From Shimia sagamensis (GTDB lineage: Bacteria > Pseudomonadota > Alphaproteobacteria > Rhodobacterales > Rhodobacteraceae): a stretch of 64,000 nt of DNA. Below the pieces are notes generated by a model that saw only the letters and a program-made list of their open reading frames with translations, did not search any database and had not been told where the DNA came from. The stretch lies in NCBI RefSeq assembly GCF_900182745.1, contig NZ_FXTY01000001.1:124001-188000 (forward strand), in the 5' to 3' direction. Positions within the stretch are counted from its first letter, which is position 1. The number at the start of each line of letters is the position of its first letter. A program made the position numbers and the translations under genes. Of this stretch, positions 1 through 8,549 are shown piece by piece.

Positions 1-26
1 CGCAAATCAGTAAAAGGACCTGCGTC

Positions 27-890
27 ATGGCGACCGGCACAAACATCCGCACCTACTACAATGGCACTTGGCATGACGGCGACATTTCCATTATCCGCGC
101 GGCGGATCACGGCGCATGGTTGGGCACGACGGTGTTTGACGGGGCACGACTGGTGAATGGTCTGACACCAGATCTGGACAAACACTGCGCGCGCACCAAC
201 CGCTCGGCTGAAGCTTTGATGCTCACCCCTACCGTCTCAACCGACGACATGGTGGCCATTGTGCAGGAAGGGCTGAAAGCTTACGCACCGGGTGCGGCGG
301 TGTATATTCGCCCGATGTATTGGGGGCTGGATGGCGACCCAACTGCGATCATCCCAAGTCCGGACACCACAGGCTTTGCTGTGTGCCTTGAAGAAATCCC
401 GATGGCCGCGCCAGATGCGGCAGTGGCATTGTGCAAAACCCAATTCCGTCGCCCGGTTCTAGAAAGTTCGGTTGTGAACGCCAAGGCGGGCTGTCTGTAC
501 CCAAACAACGCGCGCATGTTGCAGGAGGCGCGCTCCAGAGGCTTCCACAACACGCTGACCTGTGACGTGATGGGCAATGTGGCCGAAACCGCCACGTCCA
601 ACGTGTTTATGGTGCGCGATGGCGAAGTGTTCACGCCGATTCCAAATGGCACCTTCCTGGCCGGGATTACGCGTGCGCGTCACATTGAGAACCTGCGCGC
701 AGATGGCGTGACCGTGCATGAGACCATTCTGGGGTACGGCGATTTTGATAAGGCTGACGAAATCTTCCTGTCCGGCAACATGAGCAAGGTCACGCCGGTG
801 AAAGCCTTTGAGGGTCAGCAGTATCAAATTGGGCCCCTCACCCGTCGCGTGCGCGAGATGTATTGGGACTGGGCTGCCACCACCGCGTGA
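27..890 (+). CDS. Class IV (branched-chain-type) aminotransferase
   Basis: A 287-residue fold-type IV PLP aminotransferase, most like branched-chain amino acid aminotransferase, which interconverts Leu/Ile/Val and their 2-oxo acids with glutamate. The Schiff-base lysine is in VVNAKAGCLYPNN (about K153), the GTTVFDGAR motif lies near residue 35, and the phosphate-binding SNVFMVRDG and GTFLAGITR segments follow, as usual for the family. An AAGGA ribosome site sits just upstream of the ATG. The length is close to other short IlvE proteins. A D-amino acid transaminase or aminodeoxychorismate lyase paralogue is possible because family members look alike; the branched-chain assignment is inference. 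Confidence 0.85.
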   Translation: MATGTNIRTYYNGTWHDGDISIIRAADHGAWLGTTVFDGARLVNGLTPDLDKHCARTNRSAEALMLTPTVSTDDMVAIVQEGLKAYAPGAAVYIRPMYWGLDGDPTAIIPSPDTTGFAVCLEEIPMAAPDAAVALCKTQFRRPVLESSVVNAKAGCLYPNNARMLQEARSRGFHNTLTCDVMGNVAETATSNVFMVRDGEVFTPIPNGTFLAGITRARHIENLRADGVTVHETILGYGDFDKADEIFLSGNMSKVTPVKAFEGQQYQIGPLTRRVREMYWDWAATTA

Positions 891-956
891 CGCGGCAGAA
901 AGAAACATTGCGCGCCAAAGCGCTTAGCGGCATGATCCCGGAAAGGGAGTGACAGT

Positions 957-1412
957 ATGCGCAAGTTTCTCGTGGTGCTGGATGACAGCCGGGAATGTCT
1001 GAATGCGATGCGGTTTGCAGCGATGCGGGCCGCGCGCACTGGTGGCGGCGTGAAAATCCTGTCGATCATTCCGCCGGAAGAGTTCAACCATTGGATTGGT
1101 GTGAGTGATTTGATGCGGGAAGAAACGCGGGAGCGGATCGAGGTGCATTACGAGGTGTTTGCCAAGTGGATGCGGGATCGCCAGGGCGTCGATCCAGAGC
1201 TTAAAATCCGCGAAGGTGAAGCGGTGAACGAGATCCTCGCCGAGATCAAAGAGGACGCGGAGATTGGCGTCTTGGTGCTGGGTGCCGGTAACGATCGCAA
1301 AGGGCCTGGCCCACTGGTGTCGCAGCTGTCGCGTAACTCTGCCAGCCTGCCGGTGCCGATCACTGTGGTGCCCGGAGATTTGACCAAAGAGCAACTGGAA
1401 GCGGTGACCTGA
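957..1412 (+). CDS. Universal stress protein UspA family
   Basis: A 151-residue cytoplasmic protein with a single Usp domain. The N-terminus FLVVLDDSRECLNAMRFA is the typical first beta strand and helix. The C-terminal half carries a nucleotide-loop-like segment (VLVLGAGNDRKGPGPLVSQL) and ends in a PVPITVVPG strand. Usp proteins bind ATP or dimerise and help cells survive growth arrest; the particular role is unknown. A GGAAAGGGAGTG ribosome site precedes the ATG. It lies between the aminotransferase and nfuA on the same strand. Confidence 0.85.
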   Translation: MRKFLVVLDDSRECLNAMRFAAMRAARTGGGVKILSIIPPEEFNHWIGVSDLMREETRERIEVHYEVFAKWMRDRQGVDPELKIREGEAVNEILAEIKEDAEIGVLVLGAGNDRKGPGPLVSQLSRNSASLPVPITVVPGDLTKEQLEAVT

Positions 1413-1506
1413 GGCCACCTTTTCCAAACCTCAGTTTAGAATGAATCTAAACCTTGACTATTGCCTATCGCAGGCGCATATCAATCCCGATAGGAAAGGT
1501 CTGCCA

Positions 1507-2070
1507 ATGTTCATTCAAACAGAATCCACACCAAACCCCGCCACGTTGAAATTCCTGCCCGGCCAGACCGTGCTGGAAATGGGCACCGCCGACTTCCCAA
1601 CAGCGGATGGCGCGTCGGCCTCTCCTTTGGCGACCCGTATCTTTGCGGTGAACGGTGTGGCTGGCGTGTTCTTTGGCAACGACTTTGTCACAGTCACCAA
1701 AGCTGACGGCATTGAGTGGGATCACATCAAACCATCCATTCTTGGCGCGATCATGGAGCACTTCCAATCCGGGCAACCGGTTCTGGCAGGCGATGCAGCT
1801 GCGCCTTCGGGCCACGCAGAGCACACCGGTGAAGATGGTGAGATTGTTGGCCAGATCAAAGAGCTTCTGGACACCCGCGTGCGCCCAGCTGTGGCGCAAG
1901 ACGGCGGCGACATCACCTTCCACGGGTTTGATCGCGGCGTTGTGTACCTGCACATGCAGGGTGCTTGCGCCGGTTGCCCATCGTCCACGCTGACTCTGAA
2001 AATGGGCATCGAGAACCTGCTGCGTCACTACATCCCAGAAGTGACCGAAGTGCGCCCTGTTGCGGTGTAA
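1507..2070 (+). CDS. nfuA: NfuA-type Fe-S cluster carrier (NifU domain)
   Basis: A 187-residue iron-sulfur carrier. The N-terminal Nfu_N domain begins MFIQTESTPNPATLKFLPG. The C-terminal NifU-like domain has the cluster-binding motif CAGC in QGACAGCPSSTLTLKMGIE. NfuA receives 4Fe-4S clusters and passes them to client enzymes, protecting them under oxidative stress or iron limitation. The ATG at 1507 is chosen over the in-frame upstream ATG (1441) because it starts the conserved domain and follows an AGGAAAGGT ribosome site. Confidence 0.93.
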   Translation: MFIQTESTPNPATLKFLPGQTVLEMGTADFPTADGASASPLATRIFAVNGVAGVFFGNDFVTVTKADGIEWDHIKPSILGAIMEHFQSGQPVLAGDAAAPSGHAEHTGEDGEIVGQIKELLDTRVRPAVAQDGGDITFHGFDRGVVYLHMQGACAGCPSSTLTLKMGIENLLRHYIPEVTEVRPVAV

Positions 2071-2079
2071 GCCATTAGC

Positions 2080-2670
2080 ATGACCACACCATTGGTTCTG
2101 AGTTTTGATACATCGGCCGCGCATGTCGCGGCCGCTTTGCTGTGCGGCGATGAGATCATCGCGCGAAAAGTCGAAGAGATGAAACGCGGTCAAGCGGAGC
2201 GCCTGATGCCGATGCTGGAAGAGGTTCTTGCCGAGGGTGGCAAGAGTTTTGGTGATCTCGATGCGATTGGCGTCGGGGTTGGGCCGGGCAATTTTACCGG
2301 CATTCGGATTTCCGTCTCTGCGGCACGCGGTCTGGCACTTGGTTTGGGTATCCCAGCGGTTGGCGTGAACAGCTTTGATGCCATCGACGCCGGCTTAGGT
2401 GGGGGTGGCATGGCCATGGTCAGCGCTCCGCGTGGCCAAGGGTATTTGTTCCCGAAAGGTGGCACACCCTACTTGGCCTCCGAAGAGCAATTGGCACAAG
2501 CCGCTCAAAACGCGCCTTTGGTGACACCTAAAGCGGAGAGCCTTGTCGAACAGATCGCGCGATTGGCGGCACAACGGTACCAAAACAATCCCCCGCGCCC
2601 TGCCCCGCTCTACATCAAACCAGCGGATGCGGCCCCGCCGAAAGACCCGGCGCCAGTGATCCTGCCATGA
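2080..2670 (+). CDS. tsaB: tRNA threonylcarbamoyladenosine biosynthesis protein TsaB
   Basis: A 196-residue ASKHA-fold protein (YeaZ). TsaB partners TsaD and TsaE in making t6A at position 37 of ANN-decoding tRNAs. Visible signatures are the opening strand LSFDTSAAHVAAALL and the segment GVGVGPGNFTGIRISVSAARG, diagnostic for TsaB. It is somewhat shorter than the E. coli protein in its C-terminal half. It begins 10 nt after nfuA and overlaps rimI by 4 nt (ATGA), so tsaB-rimI are likely coupled, as in many proteobacteria. Confidence 0.93.
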   Translation: MTTPLVLSFDTSAAHVAAALLCGDEIIARKVEEMKRGQAERLMPMLEEVLAEGGKSFGDLDAIGVGVGPGNFTGIRISVSAARGLALGLGIPAVGVNSFDAIDAGLGGGGMAMVSAPRGQGYLFPKGGTPYLASEEQLAQAAQNAPLVTPKAESLVEQIARLAAQRYQNNPPRPAPLYIKPADAAPPKDPAPVILP

Positions 2671-3080
2671 CACCAGAGATCATGGCGGCGATTTATGCGG
2701 TGGCCTTTCCCAATGGTCGCGCGTGGAGTGCGGCTGAAATTTCGGACATGTTGGCCTCGTCGTTGATCTTTGCCATCGAGGGTGACGTGGGGTTCGCTAT
2801 CGGACGGGTGATCGTAGATGAAGCTGAGCTTCTGACCATCGCAGTGGCCCCGGAACATCAAGGCGAGGGTTTGGGCCTTGTTTTGTTGAATCAATTCGAA
2901 ACCGAATCAAAAACACGTGGAGCGTGTTGGGCGATTTTGGAGGTCGCGCAAGACAACGCGGCCGCGCTTGCGCTCTATACACGGTCGGGCTACGAAATCT
3001 GCGGTGAGCGGCCTGGCTACTACAGCAGACCGAACGGAGAGCAAATCACTGCCAGCCTTATGAAAAAGGCGTTAAGGTAG
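2667..3080 (+). CDS. rimI: Ribosomal protein alanine N-acetyltransferase RimI-like (GNAT)
   Basis: A 137-residue GNAT acetyltransferase. The acetyl-CoA pyrophosphate loop is visible as VAPEHQGEGLGLVLLNQF (Q/RxxGxG/A form). Downstream, LEVAQDNAAALALYTRSGYEICGERPGYY matches the RimI core, with the asparagine and the GY...R..YY region. RimI acetylates the N-terminal alanine of ribosomal protein S18. Coupling to tsaB by a 4-nt overlap supports the assignment; a different peptide or antibiotic substrate is possible. Confidence 0.88.
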   Translation: MTPEIMAAIYAVAFPNGRAWSAAEISDMLASSLIFAIEGDVGFAIGRVIVDEAELLTIAVAPEHQGEGLGLVLLNQFETESKTRGACWAILEVAQDNAAALALYTRSGYEICGERPGYYSRPNGEQITASLMKKALR

Positions 3081-3100
3081 CGATAGGTGTGATTCGAGAT

Positions 3101-3163
3101 CGGTCATTTTTGCCCAAACGGTCAAAAAACCGTTGACGCTAACGGTCTCAATCGCCTTAGTAA
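3101..3163 (+). promoter_or_regulatory. Candidate promoter/operator with repeated AACGGT motifs upstream of the BMP transporter
   Basis: AACGGT (3117-3122) and ACCGTT (3129-3134) form a perfect 6-bp inverted repeat with a 6-nt spacer, and AACGGT recurs at 3141-3146. CGGTCA also occurs at 3101-3106 and 3120-3125. A possible sigma70-type pair is TTGACG (3133-3138) with TTAGTA (3157-3162), 18 nt apart, which would place the repeats over the -35. This is a sequence observation; an operator function is inferred. Confidence 0.35.
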
Positions 3164-3250
3164 CACGATGATCCGGCGGGATCTAAACAATAGACGGGAC
3201 GGCAGCTCGCCAAAACAACGACCGACCCGCTCAATATATGGGAGACATTT

Positions 3251-4240
3251 ATGAGCCTCATGCACAAATTCCTCGGCGCAGCCGCGGCAGCAGCTCTTTC
3301 CGCAGGTGCAGCCCTGGCAGAGCCAGCGCTGATCTTTGACCTCGGCGGCAAATTTGACAAATCTTTCAACGAAGCGGCCTTTGGTGGCGCGACCCGTTGG
3401 GCCGAAGAAACCGGCAACACATTCCGTGAAATCGAACTGCAGTCCGAAGCTCAGCGTGAGCAGGCTCTGCGTCGTTTTGCTGAAGCAGGCGCCAACCCAA
3501 TCGTGATGACCGGCTTTGCCTTTGGCAACGTGCTGAGCGAAGTGGCACCAGACTATCCTGACACCAAGTTTGCGATCATCGACATGGTTGTGGATGCGCC
3601 AAACGTACGCTCCGTTGTGTTCAACGAGCACGAAGGCTCCTACCTGGTTGGCATGATGGCGGCTCAGGCTTCCAAGTCCGGCACCGTAGGCTTCATCGGC
3701 GGCATGGACATCCCGCTGATCCGTAAGTTTGCTTGTGGCTACGTTCAGGGCGTGAAAGCTGTGAACCCAGACGCCACCGTAATCCAGAACATGACCGGCA
3801 CCACTCCGGCGGCCTGGAACGACCCGGTAAAAGGCTCTGAGCTGACCAAAGCACAGATCGCACAGGGCGCGGACGTTGTTTACGCAGCGGCTGGCGGCAC
3901 TGGCGTTGGTGTTCTGCAGACCGCAGCGGATGAAGGCATCCTGTCTGTGGGTGTAGACAGCAACCAGAACCACCTGCACTCCGGTAAAGTTCTGACATCC
4001 ATGATGAAGCGTGTGGACAACGCGGTTTATGAAGCGATGACAGCTGGCGTTGATCTGGAAACAGGCTTCAACGTGATGGGTGTGGCCAACGGCGGCATCG
4101 ACTACGCCATGGACGAGCACAACGCAGCGCTCGTGTCTGCGGACATGAAAGCGTCGGTTGACGGTGCGAAAGAAAAAATCGCGTCCGGCGAACTGGCTGT
4201 GCACGACTACATGAGCGACAACACCTGCCCAGTAGAATAA
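3251..4240 (+). CDS. BMP-family ABC transporter substrate-binding protein
   Basis: A 329-residue periplasmic binding protein of the Bmp/Med/PnrA family. It has a signal peptide (about residues 1-23, ending ALA-E) and typical strands such as PALIFDLGGKFDKSFNEAA, GFAFGNVLSEVAPDYPDTKF and VGFIGGMDIPLIRKF. Family members bind purine nucleosides for import; the ligand here is inferred from family only. The codon pattern differs a little from neighbours, with many alanine codons and few rare ones, as in highly expressed binding proteins. It heads the transporter operon and is separated from downstream genes by two hairpins, consistent with overproduction of the binding protein relative to the membrane parts. 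Confidence 0.92.
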   Translation: MSLMHKFLGAAAAAALSAGAALAEPALIFDLGGKFDKSFNEAAFGGATRWAEETGNTFREIELQSEAQREQALRRFAEAGANPIVMTGFAFGNVLSEVAPDYPDTKFAIIDMVVDAPNVRSVVFNEHEGSYLVGMMAAQASKSGTVGFIGGMDIPLIRKFACGYVQGVKAVNPDATVIQNMTGTTPAAWNDPVKGSELTKAQIAQGADVVYAAAGGTGVGVLQTAADEGILSVGVDSNQNHLHSGKVLTSMMKRVDNAVYEAMTAGVDLETGFNVMGVANGGIDYAMDEHNAALVSADMKASVDGAKEKIASGELAVHDYMSDNTCPVE

Positions 4241-4246
4241 GTAGAT

Positions 4247-4302
4247 TCCGGGATCAAACCCGGAGCTCTTAATGAGGGCCGTACCATTGCGGTGCGGCCC
4301 TC
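4247..4302 (+). terminator. Tandem hairpins after the BMP binding-protein gene (partial terminator or mRNA stabiliser)
   Basis: Two consecutive stem-loops: TCCGGG/CCCGGA (4247-4264) and a 12-bp stem GAGGGCCGTACC/GGTGCGGCCCTC (4274-4302, one G-U pair, 5-nt loop). Only a short AAACCTT tail follows, so this is more likely an attenuating or RNA-stabilising structure than a full terminator. Confidence 0.6.
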
Positions 4303-4325
4303 AAACCTTAAAGGGGGACACGAAG

Positions 4326-4682
4326 ATGGTAGATGCGTTGCACACATTCTTTGTCGCGTGGGGGGAAACCGACGCCACAAAACGCTTAGAGGCCCTCAAA
4401 GGGGCGCTGGCGGACAACTTCACTTACATTGATCCACGTTCTGAAGCTCCGATCTCCAATTTGGACGCGCTCAACGGCTATGTCGGCATGTATTCGCAAT
4501 ATGCACCCGGCGCGACAGCTGCCGTGGTGAACTCAAGCGAGACCAAGGGCCATCACCGACTGACGGTGGCTTTTCGCATGGCCGACGGCAACGAACAGCT
4601 GGGCCAGTATTGTGTGGAACTTGATGCTGACGGGCGCACCAAGCGCATGATCGGCTTCGCAGGACTGGGAGAGCCTGAATGA
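4326..4682 (+). CDS. NTF2-like/SnoaL-fold small protein in the transporter operon
   Basis: A 118-residue protein that looks like an NTF2/SnoaL-fold polypeptide: an N-terminal helix (LHTFFVAWGETDATKRLEAL), then FTYIDPRSEAPISNLDAL and YSQYAPGA, then beta strands ending LTVAFRMADG and RMIGFAGLG. No catalytic residue can be named. The ATG at 4326 is preferred over one at 4272 because a GGGGGACA ribosome site precedes it and the upstream codons lie inside the hairpin. It overlaps the ATPase gene by 4 nt (ATGA), so it is probably co-translated with the transporter. Its role there is unknown. Confidence 0.7.
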   Translation: MVDALHTFFVAWGETDATKRLEALKGALADNFTYIDPRSEAPISNLDALNGYVGMYSQYAPGATAAVVNSSETKGHHRLTVAFRMADGNEQLGQYCVELDADGRTKRMIGFAGLGEPE

Positions 4683-6265
4683 CGGCGCCTGCCATTGAAC
4701 TCAAAGGCATTTCCAAAGCTTTTGGCCCTGTCCAGGCAAACAAGGACATTTCGATTTCGGTGCAACCGGGCACCATCCACGGCATCATCGGCGAAAACGG
4801 CGCGGGCAAATCCACGCTGATGTCGATCTTGTATGGCTTTTATAAAGCGGATGCCGGGGAGATCTTCATCAAGGGTCAAAAGACTCTGATCCCAGACAGC
4901 CAAGCCGCGATCCGTGCGGGCATCGGCATGGTGTTTCAGCACTTCAAACTGGTGGAGAATTTCACCGTGCTGGAGAACATCATTCTCGGCGCTGAACACG
5001 GCGCGATGCTGAACAGTTCACTGAGCAACGCCCGCAAAGAGCTGAAACATCTGGCCGAGGAATACGGGCTGAACGTGGACCCGGATGAGGTAATCGAAAA
5101 CCTCTCTGTGGGGCACCAGCAACGGGTGGAAATCCTCAAAGCCCTGTATCGCAAGGCGGAAATCCTCATTCTGGATGAACCGACCGGCGTGTTGACCCCG
5201 GCCGAAGCGGATCAGCTGTTCCGCATCCTGGACCGTCTGCGCGAAGAAGGCAAAACCATCATCCTGATCACGCACAAGCTGCGCGAGATCATGGAATTTA
5301 CCGACACCGTGTCGGTGATGCGGCGTGGGGAAATGACCGCAACAGTGAAAACTTCCGAGACCTCGCCGGAGCATCTGGCAGAGTTGATGGTGGGCCGGAA
5401 AGTGCTGCTGCGGGTGGACAAGAAGCCAGCAGAGCCAAGCGAAACTGTGCTGGACATCAAAGGCCTGCGGGTAGTGGACGAAGCTGGCGTGGAGCGGGTG
5501 AAAGGCATCGACCTGACCGTGCGCGCGGGCGAGATTGTTGGCATTGCGGGCGTGGCCGGCAACGGGCAGTCCGAGCTGCTCGAAGTGCTGGGCGGCTTTG
5601 CTGACGGCACAGGTGAGATCACCATGAACGGCACAGCCCTCCCGCTGACCGGCCATGGCGCGGACGGGCAAGCCCGCCGTGCCGCAGGCATCAGCCACGT
5701 GCCAGAAGATCGACAGCGTGAAGGCCTGATCATGGAGTTCGCCGCCTGGGAAAACACCGTGTTTGGGTATCACCATTCACCGGAAATCCAGAACGGCATT
5801 CTGATGGACAACAATGGCATCTACACTGAGGCCGAGGCCAAGATGCAGCGCTTTGACGTGCGTCCGCCGGATCCCAAACTGGCTGCAAAGAATTTCTCTG
5901 GTGGTAACCAGCAGAAGATTGTTTTGGCGCGTGAAATCGAACGCAACCCAGACTTGTTGCTGATTGGGCAACCGACACGGGGCGTGGACATCGGAGCCAT
6001 TGAATTCATCCACCAGCAAGTCGTGAATCTGCGCGATCAAGGCAAAGCAATTTTGCTGGTTTCGGTGGAACTGGAAGAAATTCTGTCTTTGGCTGATCGC
6101 GTTGTGGTGATGTTTGACGGCCATATCACTGGCGAACGCGTCGCTTCGCAAACCAACGAAAAAGAACTGGGCCTATTGATGGCCGGGATCACCGACACCT
6201 CCGCTGTGGCCAATGGCAACGGCGGCAATGAAAACTCCACACAGGAGGTCCACGCCGATGGATAA
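4679..6265 (+). CDS. ABC transporter ATP-binding protein, two fused ABC domains (BMP/nucleoside type)
   Basis: A 528-residue double ATPase of the sugar/nucleoside import class. Domain 1 has Walker A GENGAGKSTLM, signature LSVGHQQRVEILKAL and Walker B ILILDEPTGVLTPAEA. Domain 2 has a degenerate Walker A (GVAGNGQSELLEVLGG), signature FSGGNQQKIVLARE and LLIGQPTRGVDIGA in place of a normal Walker B. One competent and one degenerate site is usual for this class. It energises the permeases encoded directly downstream. Its last 8 nt overlap the first permease gene. Confidence 0.93.
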   Translation: MTAPAIELKGISKAFGPVQANKDISISVQPGTIHGIIGENGAGKSTLMSILYGFYKADAGEIFIKGQKTLIPDSQAAIRAGIGMVFQHFKLVENFTVLENIILGAEHGAMLNSSLSNARKELKHLAEEYGLNVDPDEVIENLSVGHQQRVEILKALYRKAEILILDEPTGVLTPAEADQLFRILDRLREEGKTIILITHKLREIMEFTDTVSVMRRGEMTATVKTSETSPEHLAELMVGRKVLLRVDKKPAEPSETVLDIKGLRVVDEAGVERVKGIDLTVRAGEIVGIAGVAGNGQSELLEVLGGFADGTGEITMNGTALPLTGHGADGQARRAAGISHVPEDRQREGLIMEFAAWENTVFGYHHSPEIQNGILMDNNGIYTEAEAKMQRFDVRPPDPKLAAKNFSGGNQQKIVLAREIERNPDLLLIGQPTRGVDIGAIEFIHQQVVNLRDQGKAILLVSVELEEILSLADRVVVMFDGHITGERVASQTNEKELGLLMAGITDTSAVANGNGGNENSTQEVHADG

Positions 6266-7352
6266 GATGCCTAAATGGGCCGACATCGTCCTGATCCCCT
6301 TGATTTCGCTGTTTTTGGCAGCGTTTTTCTCCGCACTTGTGATTCTGGCCATTGGCGAGAATCCCATTGCGGCGCTGAAACTTATGGTCGATGGCGCGTT
6401 GATGCGATCGGCTGGCTGGGGCTACACGCTTTACTACGCGACCAACTTTATCTTCACGGGTTTGGCGGTTTCGGTCGCCTTCCACGCACGCCTGTTCAAC
6501 ATCGGTGGCGAAGGCCAAGCGATGCTGGGCGGCTTGGGCGTGGCCTTGGCCTGTCTCTACATTGACTGGCCACATTGGTCGCTGGCGATCCTTGGGGCCT
6601 CCGTGGGGGCCGCCTGTTTTGGTGCGCTCTGGGCCTTGATCCCGGCATATCTGCAGGCCAAGCGCGGCAGCCACATCGTGATCACCACCATCATGTTCAA
6701 TTTCATCGCAGCGGCAATTTTGAACTATGTGCTGGTGGAACTGCTGCGTCCGGTGGGCGCGATGGACCCCGCATCTGCCAAATTCCCAGAAGCAGTTCAT
6801 CTGCCAACTTTCCAAGACATGTTCTCCACTGAGGGCAGCAAACTGTTCCGTGGCGCGCCTGCCAACGTTACCTTCTTCCTCGCATTGTTGGCCTGTCTGG
6901 TGGTTTGGGTGCTGATCTGGAAAACTCGGCTTGGCTATGAAATCCGCGCCTTTGGTGAATCGGAAACAGCCGCCAAATACGCAGGTATCAGCCCAGTCCG
7001 CATCACTGTGATCGCCATGCTGATCTCTGGGGCTCTGGCAGGTATGATGTCGGTCAACACCACCATGGGTGAGAGCGAACGCTTGATCCTGAACAGCACC
7101 GAGGGAGCCGGCTTTATCGGCATCGCCGTGGCGCTGATGGGACGCAACCACCCGTTTGGTGTATTGCTGGCGGCGATCCTGTTTGGCTTCCTCTATCAGG
7201 GTGGTGCCGAATTGGCTCTGTGGACCAGCATCCCACGTGAGTTGATTGTGGTTATTCAAGCGCTGGTGATCCTGTTCACTGGGGCGCTCGACAATATGGT
7301 GCGCGAACCGCTTGAAAAGCTCTTCATTGCGATGCGCCGGAGGAACGCCTGA
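6258..7352 (+). CDS. ABC transporter permease (BMP/nucleoside type), first subunit
   Basis: A 364-residue inner-membrane permease of the BPD_transp_2 class with about 8-10 hydrophobic segments. The conserved cytoplasmic block GGEGQAMLGGLGVAL and the coupling region LGYEIRAFGESETAAKYAGI are visible. The ATG at 6258 is chosen for its strong AGGAGG ribosome site (6243-6248); the in-frame ATG at 6213 lies deep inside the ATPase gene. The stop codon overlaps the start of the second permease at the A of ATG (TGATGG). Confidence 0.93.
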   Translation: MDKMPKWADIVLIPLISLFLAAFFSALVILAIGENPIAALKLMVDGALMRSAGWGYTLYYATNFIFTGLAVSVAFHARLFNIGGEGQAMLGGLGVALACLYIDWPHWSLAILGASVGAACFGALWALIPAYLQAKRGSHIVITTIMFNFIAAAILNYVLVELLRPVGAMDPASAKFPEAVHLPTFQDMFSTEGSKLFRGAPANVTFFLALLACLVVWVLIWKTRLGYEIRAFGESETAAKYAGISPVRITVIAMLISGALAGMMSVNTTMGESERLILNSTEGAGFIGIAVALMGRNHPFGVLLAAILFGFLYQGGAELALWTSIPRELIVVIQALVILFTGALDNMVREPLEKLFIAMRRRNA

Positions 7353-8362
7353 TGGACTTTCTGACACTACTTCAGGTGCTGGACACATCCGTGCGTCTGG
7401 CAACCCCGCTCCTGCTGGCCTGTCTGGCAGGACTTTACTCAGAGCGCTCCGGCGTGGTCGACATCGGCCTTGAGGGCAAAATGTTGGCAGCGGCGTTTTT
7501 CTCCGCAGCCGTGGCTTTCTATTCCGGCAATGCTTGGGTTGGTCTGCTCGCCGGTGTTGGTGCCTCAGTTGCGCTCGCAGTCGTTCACGGTTTGGCGTCC
7601 ATTACCTTCCGCGGCAACCAGTTGATCTCCGGTGTGGCAATCAACTTTTTGGCGGCAGGCATGACGGTTCTGGTGGCGCAAAGCTGGTTCCGACAGGGTG
7701 GACGCACACCACCGCTAGAGGGGGACGCGCGCTTCAACCCAATTGAATTGCCGTTTGCGATTGGCCCAACAGATGCCGCCGCAGCTGACCGCCCACTGAG
7801 CCAACTGATTGCCGAGGCAGGACCATTGCAACAGTTCTACTCCGAACTGATCTCTGGTCATTCCTCGCTGGTGTATCTGGCACTGCTGACGGTGCCGTTT
7901 ACCTGGTGGCTGTTGTTCCGCACCCGTTTTGGCCTGCGCCTGCGTGCGGTGGGGGAAAATCCGGCAGCAGTGGACACTGCCGGTGTGTCAGTTGTCTGGC
8001 TGCGCTATGCGGCAGTGCTGCTCTGTGGAGTGTTGTGCGGTGTGGCCGGAGCGTATCTATCCTCAGCACTGCAAGCCGGTTTTGTAAAAGATATGACTGC
8101 GGGCCGTGGCTTTATCGCGCTGGCCGCACTGATCTTTGCGAAGTGGCGTCCGGTTTACGCGCTTTGGGCTTGCTTGCTGTTTGGCCTGTTCCAAGCTTTG
8201 GAACTGCGTCCCGACATCATCGAAAACGTGATTGGCCTTAAAGTTCAGGTTCAGCTGTTGGGCGCGCTGCCTTACATCCTGACTGTGGTGATCCTCGCAG
8301 GCTTCGTTGGCAAGGCCATTCCGCCCAAAGCCAGTGCAGAGCCGTATATCAAGGAACGCTAA
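7352..8362 (+). CDS. ABC transporter permease (BMP/nucleoside type), second subunit
   Basis: A 336-residue permease, the heterodimer partner of the preceding one. Visible family blocks are GLYSERSGVVDIGLEGKM near residue 30 and TRFGLRLRAVGENPAAVDTAGV near residue 190, the latter contacting the ATPase. It closes the operon: the stop is followed by a strong intrinsic terminator. Substrate is inferred from the BMP-type binding protein. Confidence 0.93.
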   Translation: MDFLTLLQVLDTSVRLATPLLLACLAGLYSERSGVVDIGLEGKMLAAAFFSAAVAFYSGNAWVGLLAGVGASVALAVVHGLASITFRGNQLISGVAINFLAAGMTVLVAQSWFRQGGRTPPLEGDARFNPIELPFAIGPTDAAAADRPLSQLIAEAGPLQQFYSELISGHSSLVYLALLTVPFTWWLLFRTRFGLRLRAVGENPAAVDTAGVSVVWLRYAAVLLCGVLCGVAGAYLSSALQAGFVKDMTAGRGFIALAALIFAKWRPVYALWACLLFGLFQALELRPDIIENVIGLKVQVQLLGALPYILTVVILAGFVGKAIPPKASAEPYIKER

Positions 8363-8388
8363 GGCGCTCTTGTGACACAGATTGAGGA

Positions 8389-8424
8389 CCCCGCCCGCAG
8401 CAATGTTGGCGGGGTTTTCTTTTT
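8389..8424 (+). terminator. Intrinsic terminator of the BMP transporter operon
   Basis: CCCCGCC (8389-8395) and GGCGGGG (8408-8414) form a 7-bp GC stem with a 12-nt loop, followed directly by TTTTCTTTTT. It lies 27 nt after the last permease gene, on the same strand. Confidence 0.9.
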
Positions 8425-8549
8425 ACGCCCTCTTCTCGTCCACAACTAAGGCCTGAATAAGTCCAGTTTGCAGGCATTGATCTGGCCTGTCAGTGATTTA
8501 GCGGTCCAGACAGGTTGCTTTTGCGTCCCCACTGGCGCTATCAAAAAAC

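Noticed and set aside
3081-3250. Purine riboswitch upstream of the BMP operon
   Set aside because: I could not find the conserved three-way-junction core; the short AACGGT repeats fit a protein operator better.
3122-4204. 360-codon open frame on the minus strand
   Set aside because: It is a shadow of the BMP binding-protein gene, rich in His/Arg/Cys and without domain signals.
6189-7403. 404-codon minus-strand frame
   Set aside because: Antisense of the first permease; low-complexity His/Gln/Arg composition typical of a shadow frame.
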